Assembly: GCA_964563135.1 (NCBI GenBank)
Contig: CAZLWV010000026.1
Location: 1-64,000 of the forward strand
Length of the DNA: 64,000 nt
DNA from: JAAYAY01 sp964563135
GTDB taxonomy: Bacteria > Planctomycetota > Planctomycetia > Pirellulales > Thermoguttaceae
Direction of reading: 5' to 3'
Shown: positions 1 through 8,262 of the stretch, in pieces
How positions within the stretch are numbered: position 1 is the first letter of the stretch
Layout of the letters: each line of letters opens with the position of its first letter
Made by a program: the position numbers and the translations under genes
Notes under the pieces: model-generated
What the model was told of the DNA's origin: nothing
Database searches by the model: none
What the model saw: only the letters and a program-made list of their open reading frames with translations

Positions 1-347
1 TATCTTTTCAAGACCAAACGGCTGTTTGCAAAAGTCCAGTCTTAATCTTAATCCTACTCTTAATCCCCTTCTCGCCCCGAACGTCGCCCATAGCGTGAGG
101 AGATTGAGTTGAAAAGAGAACAGTGAGAGAGTGAGAACGGGGAACAAGAAGATTAAGACTAGGATTAAGATTATGATTAAGAATATACTAGGTAGAAATT
201 GCCACTTCAGGAGCGTGTGGGCAACTGGGGCCGCTGTAACGAAATCGTTTAACGCCCAGCCGAAGGCGCCGGCTGCCTTGTACTTGCCGGCGCCTTCGAC
301 TGGGCGTTAAACAAATGAATACAAATGTCAAACTACTCTAGTCCTTG
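1..347. other. Gene-free left end with two inverted-repeat structures
   Basis: No credible coding region was seen. The stretch holds an imperfect AT-rich inverted repeat (arms about 39-67 and 151-184, built from repeats of the type TTAATC) and, separately, a long GC-rich hairpin at 247-312 described in its own entry. Both lie downstream of the minus-strand phosphoesterase gene, so either could act in transcript ending, but neither has a clear T-run. Confidence 0.6.
247..312. repeat. Long GC-rich hairpin (26-bp stem, 14-base loop)
   Basis: Arms 247-272 and 287-312 are reverse complements over 26 bases with a single mismatch, separated by a 14-base loop. The outer ends read GTTTAAC and GTTAAAC and the inner part is rich in CCGG/GGCGCC. 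It lies 35 bases past the stop codon of the minus-strand phosphoesterase gene. The length and near-perfect symmetry suggest a dispersed palindromic element of the REP type or a bidirectional terminator. A second copy was not found in this window. Confidence 0.75.
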
Positions 348-1181
348 TTACTCCTCCAACGTCACAAACCGGTGACTCAACTTCCCCGACCCGTCCACCT
401 CCCACACCCGGAATCCGAACGGCCGCTTGTCAAAATGCTTGCTGGTTCCTTCGCCGCTGACAAACGGAACGCCTTCATACTCGTTTTCCACCAGGCGGTG
501 GGTGTGGCCGCTGAGAACGGCCACCACGCCGTTTTCCTTGCAGAGACGCAGGATCTCAGCCCGCTTCTCGGGCGGGATGTTGAAGTATTCCTCCTTCTCG
601 TCGGCCGCCTTCAAAAACAGCGGATGGTGGCCGGCGACCACCACGGGGCTCGATTGGGCCTTCGCCTTGCGGAGCGTCTGGGCAAACCACCGGTCCTGCG
701 CGTCCGTCTCCCCTGGAACGGGCGTCTTCCAGAACTCGGTGTCGACCAGCACGAACGTGTAACCTCGGTTCTCGACCGCATAGTAGTCCTTGCCGATCGC
801 CTGCCGATACCGGGCCAGGCTCTCGGCCGTGGCCGGGTGGCCAAGGTCATGATTGCCGGGCAGACAGTAGCAGGGCACCTCGAACCGGCCTATGGCTTCC
901 TTGATGTCGGCAAACGACTTGGGCTCGGGCTTATGGACCAGATCTCCGCAGATGATCACGAAATCGGGCCGCAGCGTGTTGATCTGCCGCACCGCCCGGC
1001 GGAACGACTCGAGGTCCTGCTCGTAGCCCTTCTCGCCGAACCCGAGCTGCGGGTCGCCCATCTGAACGAACTGGAAGGCCTGCGTCTTGACCTGCGGCTC
1101 GCCCGCCGCTGCGGCCAGCGGAAACACGAGAAGGGCCAGAGCACCGATGGATCGGTACAGCAACCTGAAGCGTCTCTCCAT
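348..1181 (-). CDS. Secreted calcineurin-like metallophosphoesterase (CPPED1-like)
   Basis: 277 residues. The N-terminus (positively charged, then ALALLVFPLAAAAG) is a signal peptide, so the enzyme should act outside the cytoplasm. All blocks of a dinuclear metallophosphoesterase are visible: GDPQ with D43, GDLVH with D80, GNHD at 109-112, GHHPLF near 185 and SGHTHR near 225. GDPQ in place of the usual DxH is typical of the CPPED1-like subgroup. It probably cleaves a phosphomonoester or diester; the substrate cannot be read from sequence. The gene stands alone, divergent from the PQQ-propeller gene, with 326 bases between them. The start is the ATG just before the signal peptide. Confidence 0.88.
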   Translation of the reverse strand: MERRFRLLYRSIGALALLVFPLAAAAGEPQVKTQAFQFVQMGDPQLGFGEKGYEQDLESFRRAVRQINTLRPDFVIICGDLVHKPEPKSFADIKEAIGRFEVPCYCLPGNHDLGHPATAESLARYRQAIGKDYYAVENRGYTFVLVDTEFWKTPVPGETDAQDRWFAQTLRKAKAQSSPVVVAGHHPLFLKAADEKEEYFNIPPEKRAEILRLCKENGVVAVLSGHTHRLVENEYEGVPFVSGEGTSKHFDKRPFGFRVWEVDGSGKLSHRFVTLEE

Positions 1182-1507
1182 GGGATCACGTCACGGCTGA
1201 TGGCCGTGCCTGTCTCTTGTGTGATGGGTGTGGTCTTCGCGGCAAACGTCAGTCCTATTTGCCATCCGGATGAGCTGGATTCTACTGCATCCCCGCGCGA
1301 GTGCCAACCACGACCGTTTTGCCCGCGGCCGGCCCGGGCACCGGCGGAAGGGGCAGCTTGCCGGCGGGCAGACCTGCGGCGTTGTTTGCGGAGCGGCGGC
1401 TCTCCGTTTGTGCTCCAGACAGGAAATGTTTGCTTGAGTCGGCCGGCGATGGCTGGTAGACTCAACAGGCCTCCCACAAATCCCGCCTCGAACCAGGAGA
1501 ACGCTCG
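1182..1507. other. Divergent intergenic region
   Basis: Separates the minus-strand phosphoesterase from the plus-strand PQQ-propeller gene and so should carry both promoters. A candidate plus-strand promoter is listed separately at 1434-1462. A 17-base string at 1226-1242 (GGGTGTGGTCTTCGCGG), followed by ATTTGCC at 1257-1263, recurs at 30263-30298. No small gene is supported. Confidence 0.5.
1434..1462 (+). promoter_or_regulatory. Candidate sigma70-type promoter for the PQQ-propeller gene
   Basis: TTGAGT (1434-1439), a 17-base spacer and TAGACT (1457-1462), 45 bases upstream of the ATG at 1508. Each hexamer matches four of six consensus positions. Prediction only. Confidence 0.3.
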
Positions 1508-4500
1508 ATGAGACGGTCTTTCCTGCCTGCGTTCCTGCCACTGGCCTTTCTCTTCGCCTACTGCGCGGCTCCAGACGCCTTGGCCGCCGACTGGCCCCAA
1601 TTCCGCTGCGATGCGGGGCGGACGGCCGCCTCCGACCAGCAGTTGCCCGCCGAACTCCATCTCCAGTGGGTGCGAGAACTGCCTGCGCCCGCTCCGGCCT
1701 TTCCGAAGAACGTGCGGCTCGAATTCGACACGACCTACGAACCGGTGGTGCTCGGCGATAGGATATTCGTGCCGTCGATGATCAGCGAAAGCGTGACGGC
1801 CTACGGCACCGCCAGCGGCCAGGAGCACTGGCGGTTCTTCGCCGAAGGGCCGGTCCGGTTCGCGCCGGCCGCATGGGACAACAGGGTCTACTTCGTTTCC
1901 GACGACGGCTACCTCTACTGCGTCGATGCGGCCGACGGAACGCTCAAGTGGAAGTTCCGCGGAGCGCCGGCCGACAGGAAAGAACGAACGCTCCTGGGCA
2001 ACGGCCACCTCATCTCTCTGTGGCCGGCACGGGGCGGACCGGTGGTCCATAACGGGATCGTCTACTTCGCCGCCGGACTGTGGCCGGCCTACGGCATTTT
2101 TATTCATGCCCTCGACGCCCGGACGGGCGACCTGGTCTGGTCGAATACCAACAGCGACCATCTCCCGGGCGTCAACGAGGACCACGGCATCGACCAGTTT
2201 GCCGGCCTAGCGCCCCAGGGGTACCTGGCCGTTGTGGGAGACAAGCTGGTGGTGCCCTGCGGGGCCCAGCTCCCCGCCCTGCTCGACCTGGCCACCGGCA
2301 AGCTGGCCCCGTACTACACGGGCTGGGGCGGGCGCGACGGGCTGCCCAAGGGAACCTGGTTCGTGGCCGGACGGGGCCGTTACCTGTGCCAGGCCGGCGA
2401 CCTCTACGACATGCTGCGGCCCAGCGACGAACTGTTCAACAGCGAGCGCTGGAAACGGGATTTCAAGCGAGAACTCTACACCGGCGGACTCACCCGCCTG
2501 CGGATCGACCCGCAAAGCCACAAGGACATCGGCGATTTCGGACAGCCCGTCATCACCGAAGACGCACTCTACGAAAACAACGCCGGCATCGCGGCAGTGG
2601 ACCTGACCTCGTTCGATCTGGTGCCGGCGGAGGAGGCGAATCTGCCGGCCAATCGCAAAGACGATACCTACCCGGACCGGCTGGCGGGCGTGTTCCGCAA
2701 TCTGTGGAAGTTGCCGTCGAAACTCAAGGTGCAGATCAAGGCCGGCGATCGACTGTACTCTGCCGGCCCGGGCCAGATCGCGTCGCTCTCGATCCCCAAA
2801 GGGCACCAGGAGCCGAAGATCCAGTGGCAGGCCCAACTCGAGGGCACTCCCCACCGCCTGCTGGCTGCCGACGACCGCCTGTTTGTGGTCACCCGTGAAG
2901 GTCGAATCTATGCCTACGGCTCCGAGAAACCGTCGGGGGTTGCGGTCCACCGGCGCCCCTTTGCGGCCAGGGTGCCGGGCGGCAGCTTCGCTCAACAGGC
3001 AACCGATCTTCTCGAGGTCGCCGGGCAGACGGAAGGCTATGCCCTCGTGCTCGGTCTCGACTCGGGGCAGCTCGTCGAGGAACTGGTGGGCCATTCGAAA
3101 CTGTCCGTGATCGCCATCGACGCAGATCCCCGCAAGGTCGCCGCACTTCGGCAGCGGCTCCAGGAGGCCGGATCCTATGGCTCCCGGGCCTGCGTTCGCA
3201 CCGGCGATCCGCTCGCCTACCCGCTGCCTCCGTATTTGGCCAGCCTGGTCGTTTCGGAGCGGTCCGGCGGGATCTCCGCGGACAACATCGATTCGATCGT
3301 GCGAAACGTCTATCCGAAGCTGCGCCCCTACGGCGGCACGGCCTGCGCGAGACTTGCCGACGTGCCGGACGCCGCGTCCTGGGCTGCGCCCGGCGACGGG
3401 GCCCTGGCAGGACTGGCGATCGATCGGCAAAAGGGCTGGATTCTGCTGCGCCGCCAGGGGGCTTTGCCGGGTGCCGCCGACTGGTCGCACGAGGCGGCCA
3501 ACGCGGCCAGCACGAAGGCTTCGACCGATACCTTTGTCAAGGCGCCTCTGGACCTGCTGTGGTTTGATGCTTCCAACGAGTGGTTCCGCGCCCCCAACGC
3601 CACGCTGGTCCGGGTGGCCGGCGGGCGGGTGCTGGTGAGAGTCGACGACATCGACGCGATCGACGTCTTCACCGGCCGTCCACTCTGGCGGGCTCCCCTG
3701 CCCTTCAAGCACGAGGCCACCGACCAGATGGTGACGGCTCCCGATGCAATCTACGCCACGAGCGGCAAGATCTGCCTGGTGCTGGATCCGGCCAGCGGCA
3801 AGGAGACGCAGCGCTTCCAGCTCCCGGAAGACTTGCCCGGCCCCTGGAGCAATCTTCGCTGCTGGGAGGACCGGCTGATTGCCACCAGCGGTCCCTGGCT
3901 GCTGTGCGCCGATCGGCAAAGCGGCCGGATTCTCTGGCGGCAGGAGTGCAACCGGGCCGCGCTGAGCGTGGCGTTGGGCGGCGGGCGGGTCTACTGCGCG
4001 GAACTCATCAACCCTCGCCGCGGCGAGGGGGAAGACGACGTGAAGACGCGGGCGATCGACATCCGCACCGGCAAGCCGTTGTGGGAGAACGCCGGCGGGG
4101 CAACGCTGTTCTACTGCGAGCCGCTCGACATGCTCGTCAACGCGGAAGGCATCTACCGGGCGGCCGACGGCCGCTTGCACAAGCCCCTTCCCGGGCTGCC
4201 CAAGCCGGTCGGCGGCAAGGTGGCGGCCAATGCCCCCGGACCGCTGTTTGTGATCGGCGGCAAGCTGCTCTGGGGAACCGTGGAGAGCTTTGCGGTCTAC
4301 GATCTCAAGTCGGGCCAGGTCGAAGGGGAGCTTACCGAATGGGTGCGGCGCGGCTGCACGATCATTCGCGCCAGTACCCACATGATCACGACCCGCGTGC
4401 GGGCCAATGCGGCCTACATCGACCTGGACTCGCGTCAGGCCACGTCGTTGTGGAACATCCGCCCGGCCTGTTCCAACAACCTGTTCCCGGCCGACGGCGT

Positions 4501-4612
4501 GTTCAACGCCCCCAACATCCTCGGCGGATGCACGTGCAACTACACGCACACCTCGCAGGCCTACGCCCCCAGTGGGCAAATCCTGCACGCGGCGTTCGGC
4601 GGCGGAGAGTGA
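1508..4612 (+). CDS. Secreted PQQ-like beta-propeller protein with methyltransferase-like insert
   Basis: 1034 residues, preceded by AGGAGA at good spacing. A signal peptide ends near ALA at residue 27. The start of the mature part (DWPQFRCDAGRTA) is the usual opening of planctomycete PQQ-like WD/BamB-type propellers; blades recur at about 60-290, 440-490 and 690-1030 (for example GTLKWKF, GRPLWRAPLP, GRILWRQE, GKPLWENAGG). Between the blade sets, about 495-620, is a stretch resembling the Rossmann core of SAM-dependent methyltransferases: ALVLGLDSGQLVEEL followed by VIAIDADPRKVAALRQRL. The insert is compared by eye only. Substrate and role are unknown; cofactor PQQ need not be bound. Not obviously in an operon, although the hemolysin III gene starts 34 bases downstream. 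Confidence 0.8.
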   Translation: MRRSFLPAFLPLAFLFAYCAAPDALAADWPQFRCDAGRTAASDQQLPAELHLQWVRELPAPAPAFPKNVRLEFDTTYEPVVLGDRIFVPSMISESVTAYGTASGQEHWRFFAEGPVRFAPAAWDNRVYFVSDDGYLYCVDAADGTLKWKFRGAPADRKERTLLGNGHLISLWPARGGPVVHNGIVYFAAGLWPAYGIFIHALDARTGDLVWSNTNSDHLPGVNEDHGIDQFAGLAPQGYLAVVGDKLVVPCGAQLPALLDLATGKLAPYYTGWGGRDGLPKGTWFVAGRGRYLCQAGDLYDMLRPSDELFNSERWKRDFKRELYTGGLTRLRIDPQSHKDIGDFGQPVITEDALYENNAGIAAVDLTSFDLVPAEEANLPANRKDDTYPDRLAGVFRNLWKLPSKLKVQIKAGDRLYSAGPGQIASLSIPKGHQEPKIQWQAQLEGTPHRLLAADDRLFVVTREGRIYAYGSEKPSGVAVHRRPFAARVPGGSFAQQATDLLEVAGQTEGYALVLGLDSGQLVEELVGHSKLSVIAIDADPRKVAALRQRLQEAGSYGSRACVRTGDPLAYPLPPYLASLVVSERSGGISADNIDSIVRNVYPKLRPYGGTACARLADVPDAASWAAPGDGALAGLAIDRQKGWILLRRQGALPGAADWSHEAANAASTKASTDTFVKAPLDLLWFDASNEWFRAPNATLVRVAGGRVLVRVDDIDAIDVFTGRPLWRAPLPFKHEATDQMVTAPDAIYATSGKICLVLDPASGKETQRFQLPEDLPGPWSNLRCWEDRLIATSGPWLLCADRQSGRILWRQECNRAALSVALGGGRVYCAELINPRRGEGEDDVKTRAIDIRTGKPLWENAGGATLFYCEPLDMLVNAEGIYRAADGRLHKPLPGLPKPVGGKVAANAPGPLFVIGGKLLWGTVESFAVYDLKSGQVEGELTEWVRRGCTIIRASTHMITTRVRANAAYIDLDSRQATSLWNIRPACSNNLFPADGVFNAPNILGGCTCNYTHTSQAYAPSGQILHAAFGGGE

Positions 4613-4646
4613 GGCCCAGTTCGGGCCAGGAACGAGGAATGTCCAT

Positions 4647-5291
4647 TTGACCGCAACCGAAGCGAGACGGAGTCAGTCTTTTGGCGAAGAGATTGCCAAT
4701 AGTGTCAGCCACGGCGTCGGCCTGGCGGGGGCGATTGCCGCGGCACCGATTCTGATCGTTTCGGCAGTGCGCCGCGGAGGCGCGGCCGGCATTGTGGCGG
4801 CGAGCATCTTCTCGGCGACGATGATCACCCTGTACCTGTCGTCGACCCTGTACCATGCCCTGCCGGCCGGACGGCTGAAGCGGATCGTCCGCCGTTTCGA
4901 TCATGCGGCGATCTACCTGCTGATCGCCGGAACCTACACGCCGTTTACGCTGGGAGTGCTGCGGGGCGCGTGGGGCTGGACGCTGTTTGGGCTGATATGG
5001 GGGCTGGCGACCGCCGGACTGTGCCTGGAAGGGGCCGACCGAGCGCGGGCAAGCAGGATTTCGACCTGCCTGTACCTTGCCATGGGGTGGCTGGCGGTTA
5101 TCGCCGCGTATCCCCTCTGGGTGCGGCTGCCCCGCGAGGTCTTCTTTCTTATGCTGGGGGGCGGAGTGGTGTATACGCTGGGCGTGGTGTTCTACGTGGC
5201 CTCGCACGTGCGCTACGCCCACCTGGCATGGCACCTGTGCGTGCTGGCTGGTTCCGTGTGCTTCTTTGTGGCCGTGCTGTGGTGCGCGTGA
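4647..5291 (+). CDS. Hemolysin III / PAQR family integral membrane protein
   Basis: 214 residues from a TTG start at 4647, chosen because GAGG lies 9 bases upstream and the conserved N-terminus (EEIANSVSHGVGL) begins shortly after. An ATG at 4639 is in another frame and stops after three codons. Seven hydrophobic segments and the family signature residues are present: SVSHG, LYHAL, FDHAAIYLLIAGTYTPF and the C-terminal SHVRYAHLAWH. The histidines of these motifs form the metal site in PAQR proteins. Members are related to adiponectin receptors and bacterial YqfA/hemolysin III; the bacterial function is uncertain, possibly lipid hydrolysis or membrane homeostasis. Confidence 0.9.
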   Translation: MTATEARRSQSFGEEIANSVSHGVGLAGAIAAAPILIVSAVRRGGAAGIVAASIFSATMITLYLSSTLYHALPAGRLKRIVRRFDHAAIYLLIAGTYTPFTLGVLRGAWGWTLFGLIWGLATAGLCLEGADRARASRISTCLYLAMGWLAVIAAYPLWVRLPREVFFLMLGGGVVYTLGVVFYVASHVRYAHLAWHLCVLAGSVCFFVAVLWCA

Positions 5292-5316
5292 GAGCCGACC
5301 ATCGACGGAATGGAGA

Positions 5317-6117
5317 TCAGTAGAGATTGGGGGTCGACTCGGTCCAGCCCACGACAGGGACTTCCTGGGCCATGACGAAGATTTCAACGCGGCGGTTCTT
5401 GCGGCGGTCTTCGTCGGACGTGTTGGGGGCAATGGGCTGATTGGGCCCGTAGCCGGCGACGCCGATCCGCTCAGAGGCCACGCCCAACTTCTGCAGGGCA
5501 TCGCTCACCTGGTGCGCACGGGCCGTGCTGAGGGCGAAGTTGTCGCCAAAACGCTCCCGGGCGGGCTTTCGGCCGATCAACTGGTCATCGGTGTGGCCCA
5601 CCAGGAGCACTTTCAGATCCCGGCCGTCATCGGAATTGAGGAGATTCGCCAATTTCTGGAGAGCCTCGGCGGCGCCGGGTTTGAGGGCATCGTCGCCCTC
5701 GTCGAAGAGGATGTCGGTATCGAACTTGCTGACGCCGCCCCCGGGTGCGAAGGCCAGATTGCCGTAGCGCTTCGAGATCCGGGCGAGCCGGGCCTCCGTT
5801 TGCGGCGGCAGGCCGGGCAGCGGCTGGGCGGAGGCGGTCTGGCGCTCGCGCTGCGATCGGTAGGCCTGCAACCGCTCCTGATCGATGCCGGACTGGCCTT
5901 CCATGAGGGCCAGATCTTCTTCGGCCCGGAGGAGGAGTTTTTCGATGTTCTCGGAATGCACCTTGAGGTTCTCCAACTGGGCCGTCAGCGCATCGTTGCG
6001 TTCGGCCAGCGAGCGGTTCTGGGCTGCAAGAGAATTGACTTTGCCGCCAAGGCATCCCGACGCGGAGGCAAGAGCCGCGAGAATTGAGAATGTCACGGCA
6101 ATACGCTGCGCCGCCAT
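5317..6117 (-). CDS. OmpA/Pal-type peptidoglycan-binding lipoprotein
   Basis: 266 residues from the ATG at 6117, which has AAGGAG about 8 bases upstream and directly precedes the signal sequence; a longer reading adds 13 unlikely residues. The lipobox ends at Cys22 (LASASGC), so it should be a lipid-anchored envelope protein. A coiled-coil segment spans about 25-75 and an OmpA-like domain about 128-250, with FDTDILFDEG, VGHTDD, NFALSTARAHQV and DRRKNRRVEIFV, the last two carrying residues that bind diaminopimelate of peptidoglycan. It is the third gene of a probable minus-strand group with the HTH protein and the small secreted protein, hinting at a shared envelope role. Confidence 0.88.
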   Translation of the reverse strand: MAAQRIAVTFSILAALASASGCLGGKVNSLAAQNRSLAERNDALTAQLENLKVHSENIEKLLLRAEEDLALMEGQSGIDQERLQAYRSQRERQTASAQPLPGLPPQTEARLARISKRYGNLAFAPGGGVSKFDTDILFDEGDDALKPGAAEALQKLANLLNSDDGRDLKVLLVGHTDDQLIGRKPARERFGDNFALSTARAHQVSDALQKLGVASERIGVAGYGPNQPIAPNTSDEDRRKNRRVEIFVMAQEVPVVGWTESTPNLY

Positions 6118-6225
6118 GATTCGACTCCTTTCGAATCGCGGTTCCTCCCGGGACATCCAGGAGGAACCGGCCAGTCCATTGTCTTTTTCTGCCTTCTCCC
6201 TGCCGAGGGAAGGATCGGAACCTCG

Positions 6226-7464
6226 TCAGAAGAGGCCTTTGAGGGCATCGAGAAGGGTGCTGTTGATCGTCATGGTCCCTCCCCAGCTCCACATGTTGCG
6301 GACCAGGTCGAAGGACATCATGCCGGCCAGGGTCAGGAGCAACACGCACGGGAACAGGCCGAGCCAGACTACGAGTCCGGAATAGGGGGCTTCCTGGAGC
6401 ACGGGCGCGCCGCCCGAGGGGAGCGGAACCGCGGCCGCGGCCACTGCGGACATGGCTGCCATATCCATGGGCGCCGCCTCGACTGCCTGGAAACCGATCG
6501 GAGCGGCGCCGAGGTCCTCGTCGAGCATGGCGGCCGGCGCGGCCACGGCGATGGCGGCTTCGTCTTCCGTGTCGAGAGCGATTACCTGGGAGCCGCTTTC
6601 CTCGTCGCCCACTTCTTCCAGGGGCGTGAGCATGAATTCGTTTTCCGTCTGCACATCCGCCGCTTCCGTGCCGGCGTCTTCCAGGGTGAGCATGTCGTCT
6701 TCGCCCAGTTCGAGCGATTCGTCCCCCTCGGTCGTCAGATCGAGCGGCTCTTCGAGCGACAGTCCACTATCGGCCGGATCAACGAGCTTGATGCCGCTGT
6801 CGCCGCCGATCGTGATGTCGCTGCCCGCTCCGCTGCCGCCGAGCACGAGATCCTCGTCGTCCAGAACGTCGGCTCCCACCTCGACATCGCTGCCGTCCTC
6901 GGCCTTCTCTTCGGAAGCCAGGGCAATGTCGCTCTCGCCCAGGGAGACATCGTGATCGAGCGCCAGATCCAATTCGAGGTCGGAGCCGCTCGGTCCCTTC
7001 TTCTCGCCGCCGAGATTGATATCGCTGCCCCCGGTGATATCGAAGTCGGGCTCGGTCAGCTCCAGATCGCTACCACCCAACTCTAGATCGCTGCTCCCGG
7101 GGCCCAACTCCAGGTCGCTGCCTCCGGCGCCGATCTCCAGGTCGCTGCCTCCTTCACCCAACTGGAGATCGCTGCCGCCAGCGCCGAGCTGCAGATCGCT
7201 GCTGCCGGCGCCGAGCTGCAGGTCGCTGCTTTCGGTTCCCAGCTCGAGATCGCTCCCGCCGAGAACTTCCTCCTCTTCGGCGGCAGCGGCACGCTTGGCT
7301 TTGATCGACTCGGCCAGGTAGTTCTGAACGTCGTCGACCTTGAACTTCCAACTGGCTCCGTCGCGAAAACCGCGGAGCTTGTTCTGCTCGCGCAGAAGCT
7401 GTACGTCGGCCGGTTTCAGGCCGAGGACTTCGGCCGCTTTCGTAATGTCGTAGAACTGAGACAT
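6226..7464 (-). CDS. HTH-domain protein with acidic SD-rich repeats and C-terminal membrane span
   Basis: 412 residues from the ATG at 7464, with GGGAG upstream; the 17 residues before it in frame are not protein-like. Residues 1-50 resemble an excisionase/MerR-type DNA-binding helix-turn-helix (YDITKAAEVLGLKPADVQLL, then WKFKVDDVQNYL). Residues about 70-165 hold roughly ten imperfect copies of a six-residue unit SDLELG/SDLQLG. A long acidic low-complexity stretch follows, then one hydrophobic span near the C-terminus (GLVVWLGLFPCVLLLTLAG). A DNA-binding head tethered to the membrane by an acidic disordered arm is unusual. Function unknown. It sits between a small secreted protein gene and the OmpA-like lipoprotein gene on the same strand. 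Confidence 0.75.
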   Translation of the reverse strand: MSQFYDITKAAEVLGLKPADVQLLREQNKLRGFRDGASWKFKVDDVQNYLAESIKAKRAAAAEEEEVLGGSDLELGTESSDLQLGAGSSDLQLGAGGSDLQLGEGGSDLEIGAGGSDLELGPGSSDLELGGSDLELTEPDFDITGGSDINLGGEKKGPSGSDLELDLALDHDVSLGESDIALASEEKAEDGSDVEVGADVLDDEDLVLGGSGAGSDITIGGDSGIKLVDPADSGLSLEEPLDLTTEGDESLELGEDDMLTLEDAGTEAADVQTENEFMLTPLEEVGDEESGSQVIALDTEDEAAIAVAAPAAMLDEDLGAAPIGFQAVEAAPMDMAAMSAVAAAAVPLPSGGAPVLQEAPYSGLVVWLGLFPCVLLLTLAGMMSFDLVRNMWSWGGTMTINSTLLDALKGLF

Positions 7465-7522
7465 GTGACTCTCCCAGGCTGGCAGATGCGCCCGGGACCA
7501 AGTCCTGCGGGGCAACCGAACC

Positions 7523-7870
7523 TCACCTGTGCTCCAGTAGCGATTGGATCTCCGACGGCAGAGGATTCGTGCCGTTGTAGTGGGTCATCTGCAGGTCCCA
7601 GGTGATGTTGCGCTCGGAAAGGAGCTTGACCTCACCGCTGGCGAGGTCCACGTGGTACACCGCCAAGGCCTTCTGTGCGGGGTCGACCACCACGACCTGC
7701 TGGTAGCGCCCCTCAACAACCGTCGACACAACAATCATCTGGTTCGTTGCGGTGGCGTTCTGGGCCGGTGTGACTGCCGGGGGCGGCAACTGTCCAGCGG
7801 ACGGCATAGCACCCATCGCCACGGCGACCAGAACTGCAACCAACGCGATCCCAAGTACCGTAGTTCGCAT
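7523..7870 (-). CDS. Small secreted hypothetical protein
   Basis: 115 residues. The N-terminus (MRTTVLGIALVAVLVAVAMG) is a signal peptide or membrane anchor. The mature part contains a beta-rich stretch (QMIVVSTVVEGRYQQVVVVD, then ALAVYHVDLASGEVKLLSER) that reads like a single propeller-like or dashboard-type repeat. No family was recognised with certainty. It lies 58 bases upstream of the HTH gene on the same strand and is likely the first gene of that group. Confidence 0.7.
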   Translation of the reverse strand: MRTTVLGIALVAVLVAVAMGAMPSAGQLPPPAVTPAQNATATNQMIVVSTVVEGRYQQVVVVDPAQKALAVYHVDLASGEVKLLSERNITWDLQMTHYNGTNPLPSEIQSLLEHR

Positions 7871-8262
7871 CCATGCACCCTAATCTCTAGGATCTAGGTA
7901 AGCTGGGACTCTAAAACCAATTGTAAAAAGGCTGAGCCCCATTGCAAGAAAAATCGACCCCCGAGGGGGGAAACGGATTCTGCCTGCCCCAACGCCTCCA
8001 GAACTACCCGTCCGACCGGAAAACCCAGCCCTCCTGTGGGCGATTTCTGGGAGGCCACGCCCGCCAATGGGCGTACCGGAAGGCCTGCGGAGTGTACTGG
8101 CGGGCTCTCGAATCCGCAAGGGCAACAACCTGCTTCAAGGGGAGGCAAAAGACGGGCCCGGTGAGGTTGTGAAGTCGTTCACCCTTCCCCTCCGAGTCGG
8201 GGCCCTCTAGAATCGGTTTCTGAACGGAAACTCTTTCCTGTCACCGTTTGCGCAAATCCCGC
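7871..8262. other. Divergent intergenic region before queC
   Basis: Lies between the minus-strand small secreted protein gene and queC. It contains a short CCCCCGAGGGGG palindrome near 7965. A preQ1 riboswitch was looked for, because of the queC-queD genes downstream, and no convincing match was seen. No gene is supported. Confidence 0.5.

Noticed and set aside
7016..7260. CRISPR-like periodic repeat
   Set aside because: The period is 18-30 bases without unique spacers, and it encodes SDLELG-type protein repeats in the HTH gene.
7871..8262. preQ1 riboswitch upstream of queC
   Set aside because: No convincing aptamer sequence or pseudoknot pattern was found.
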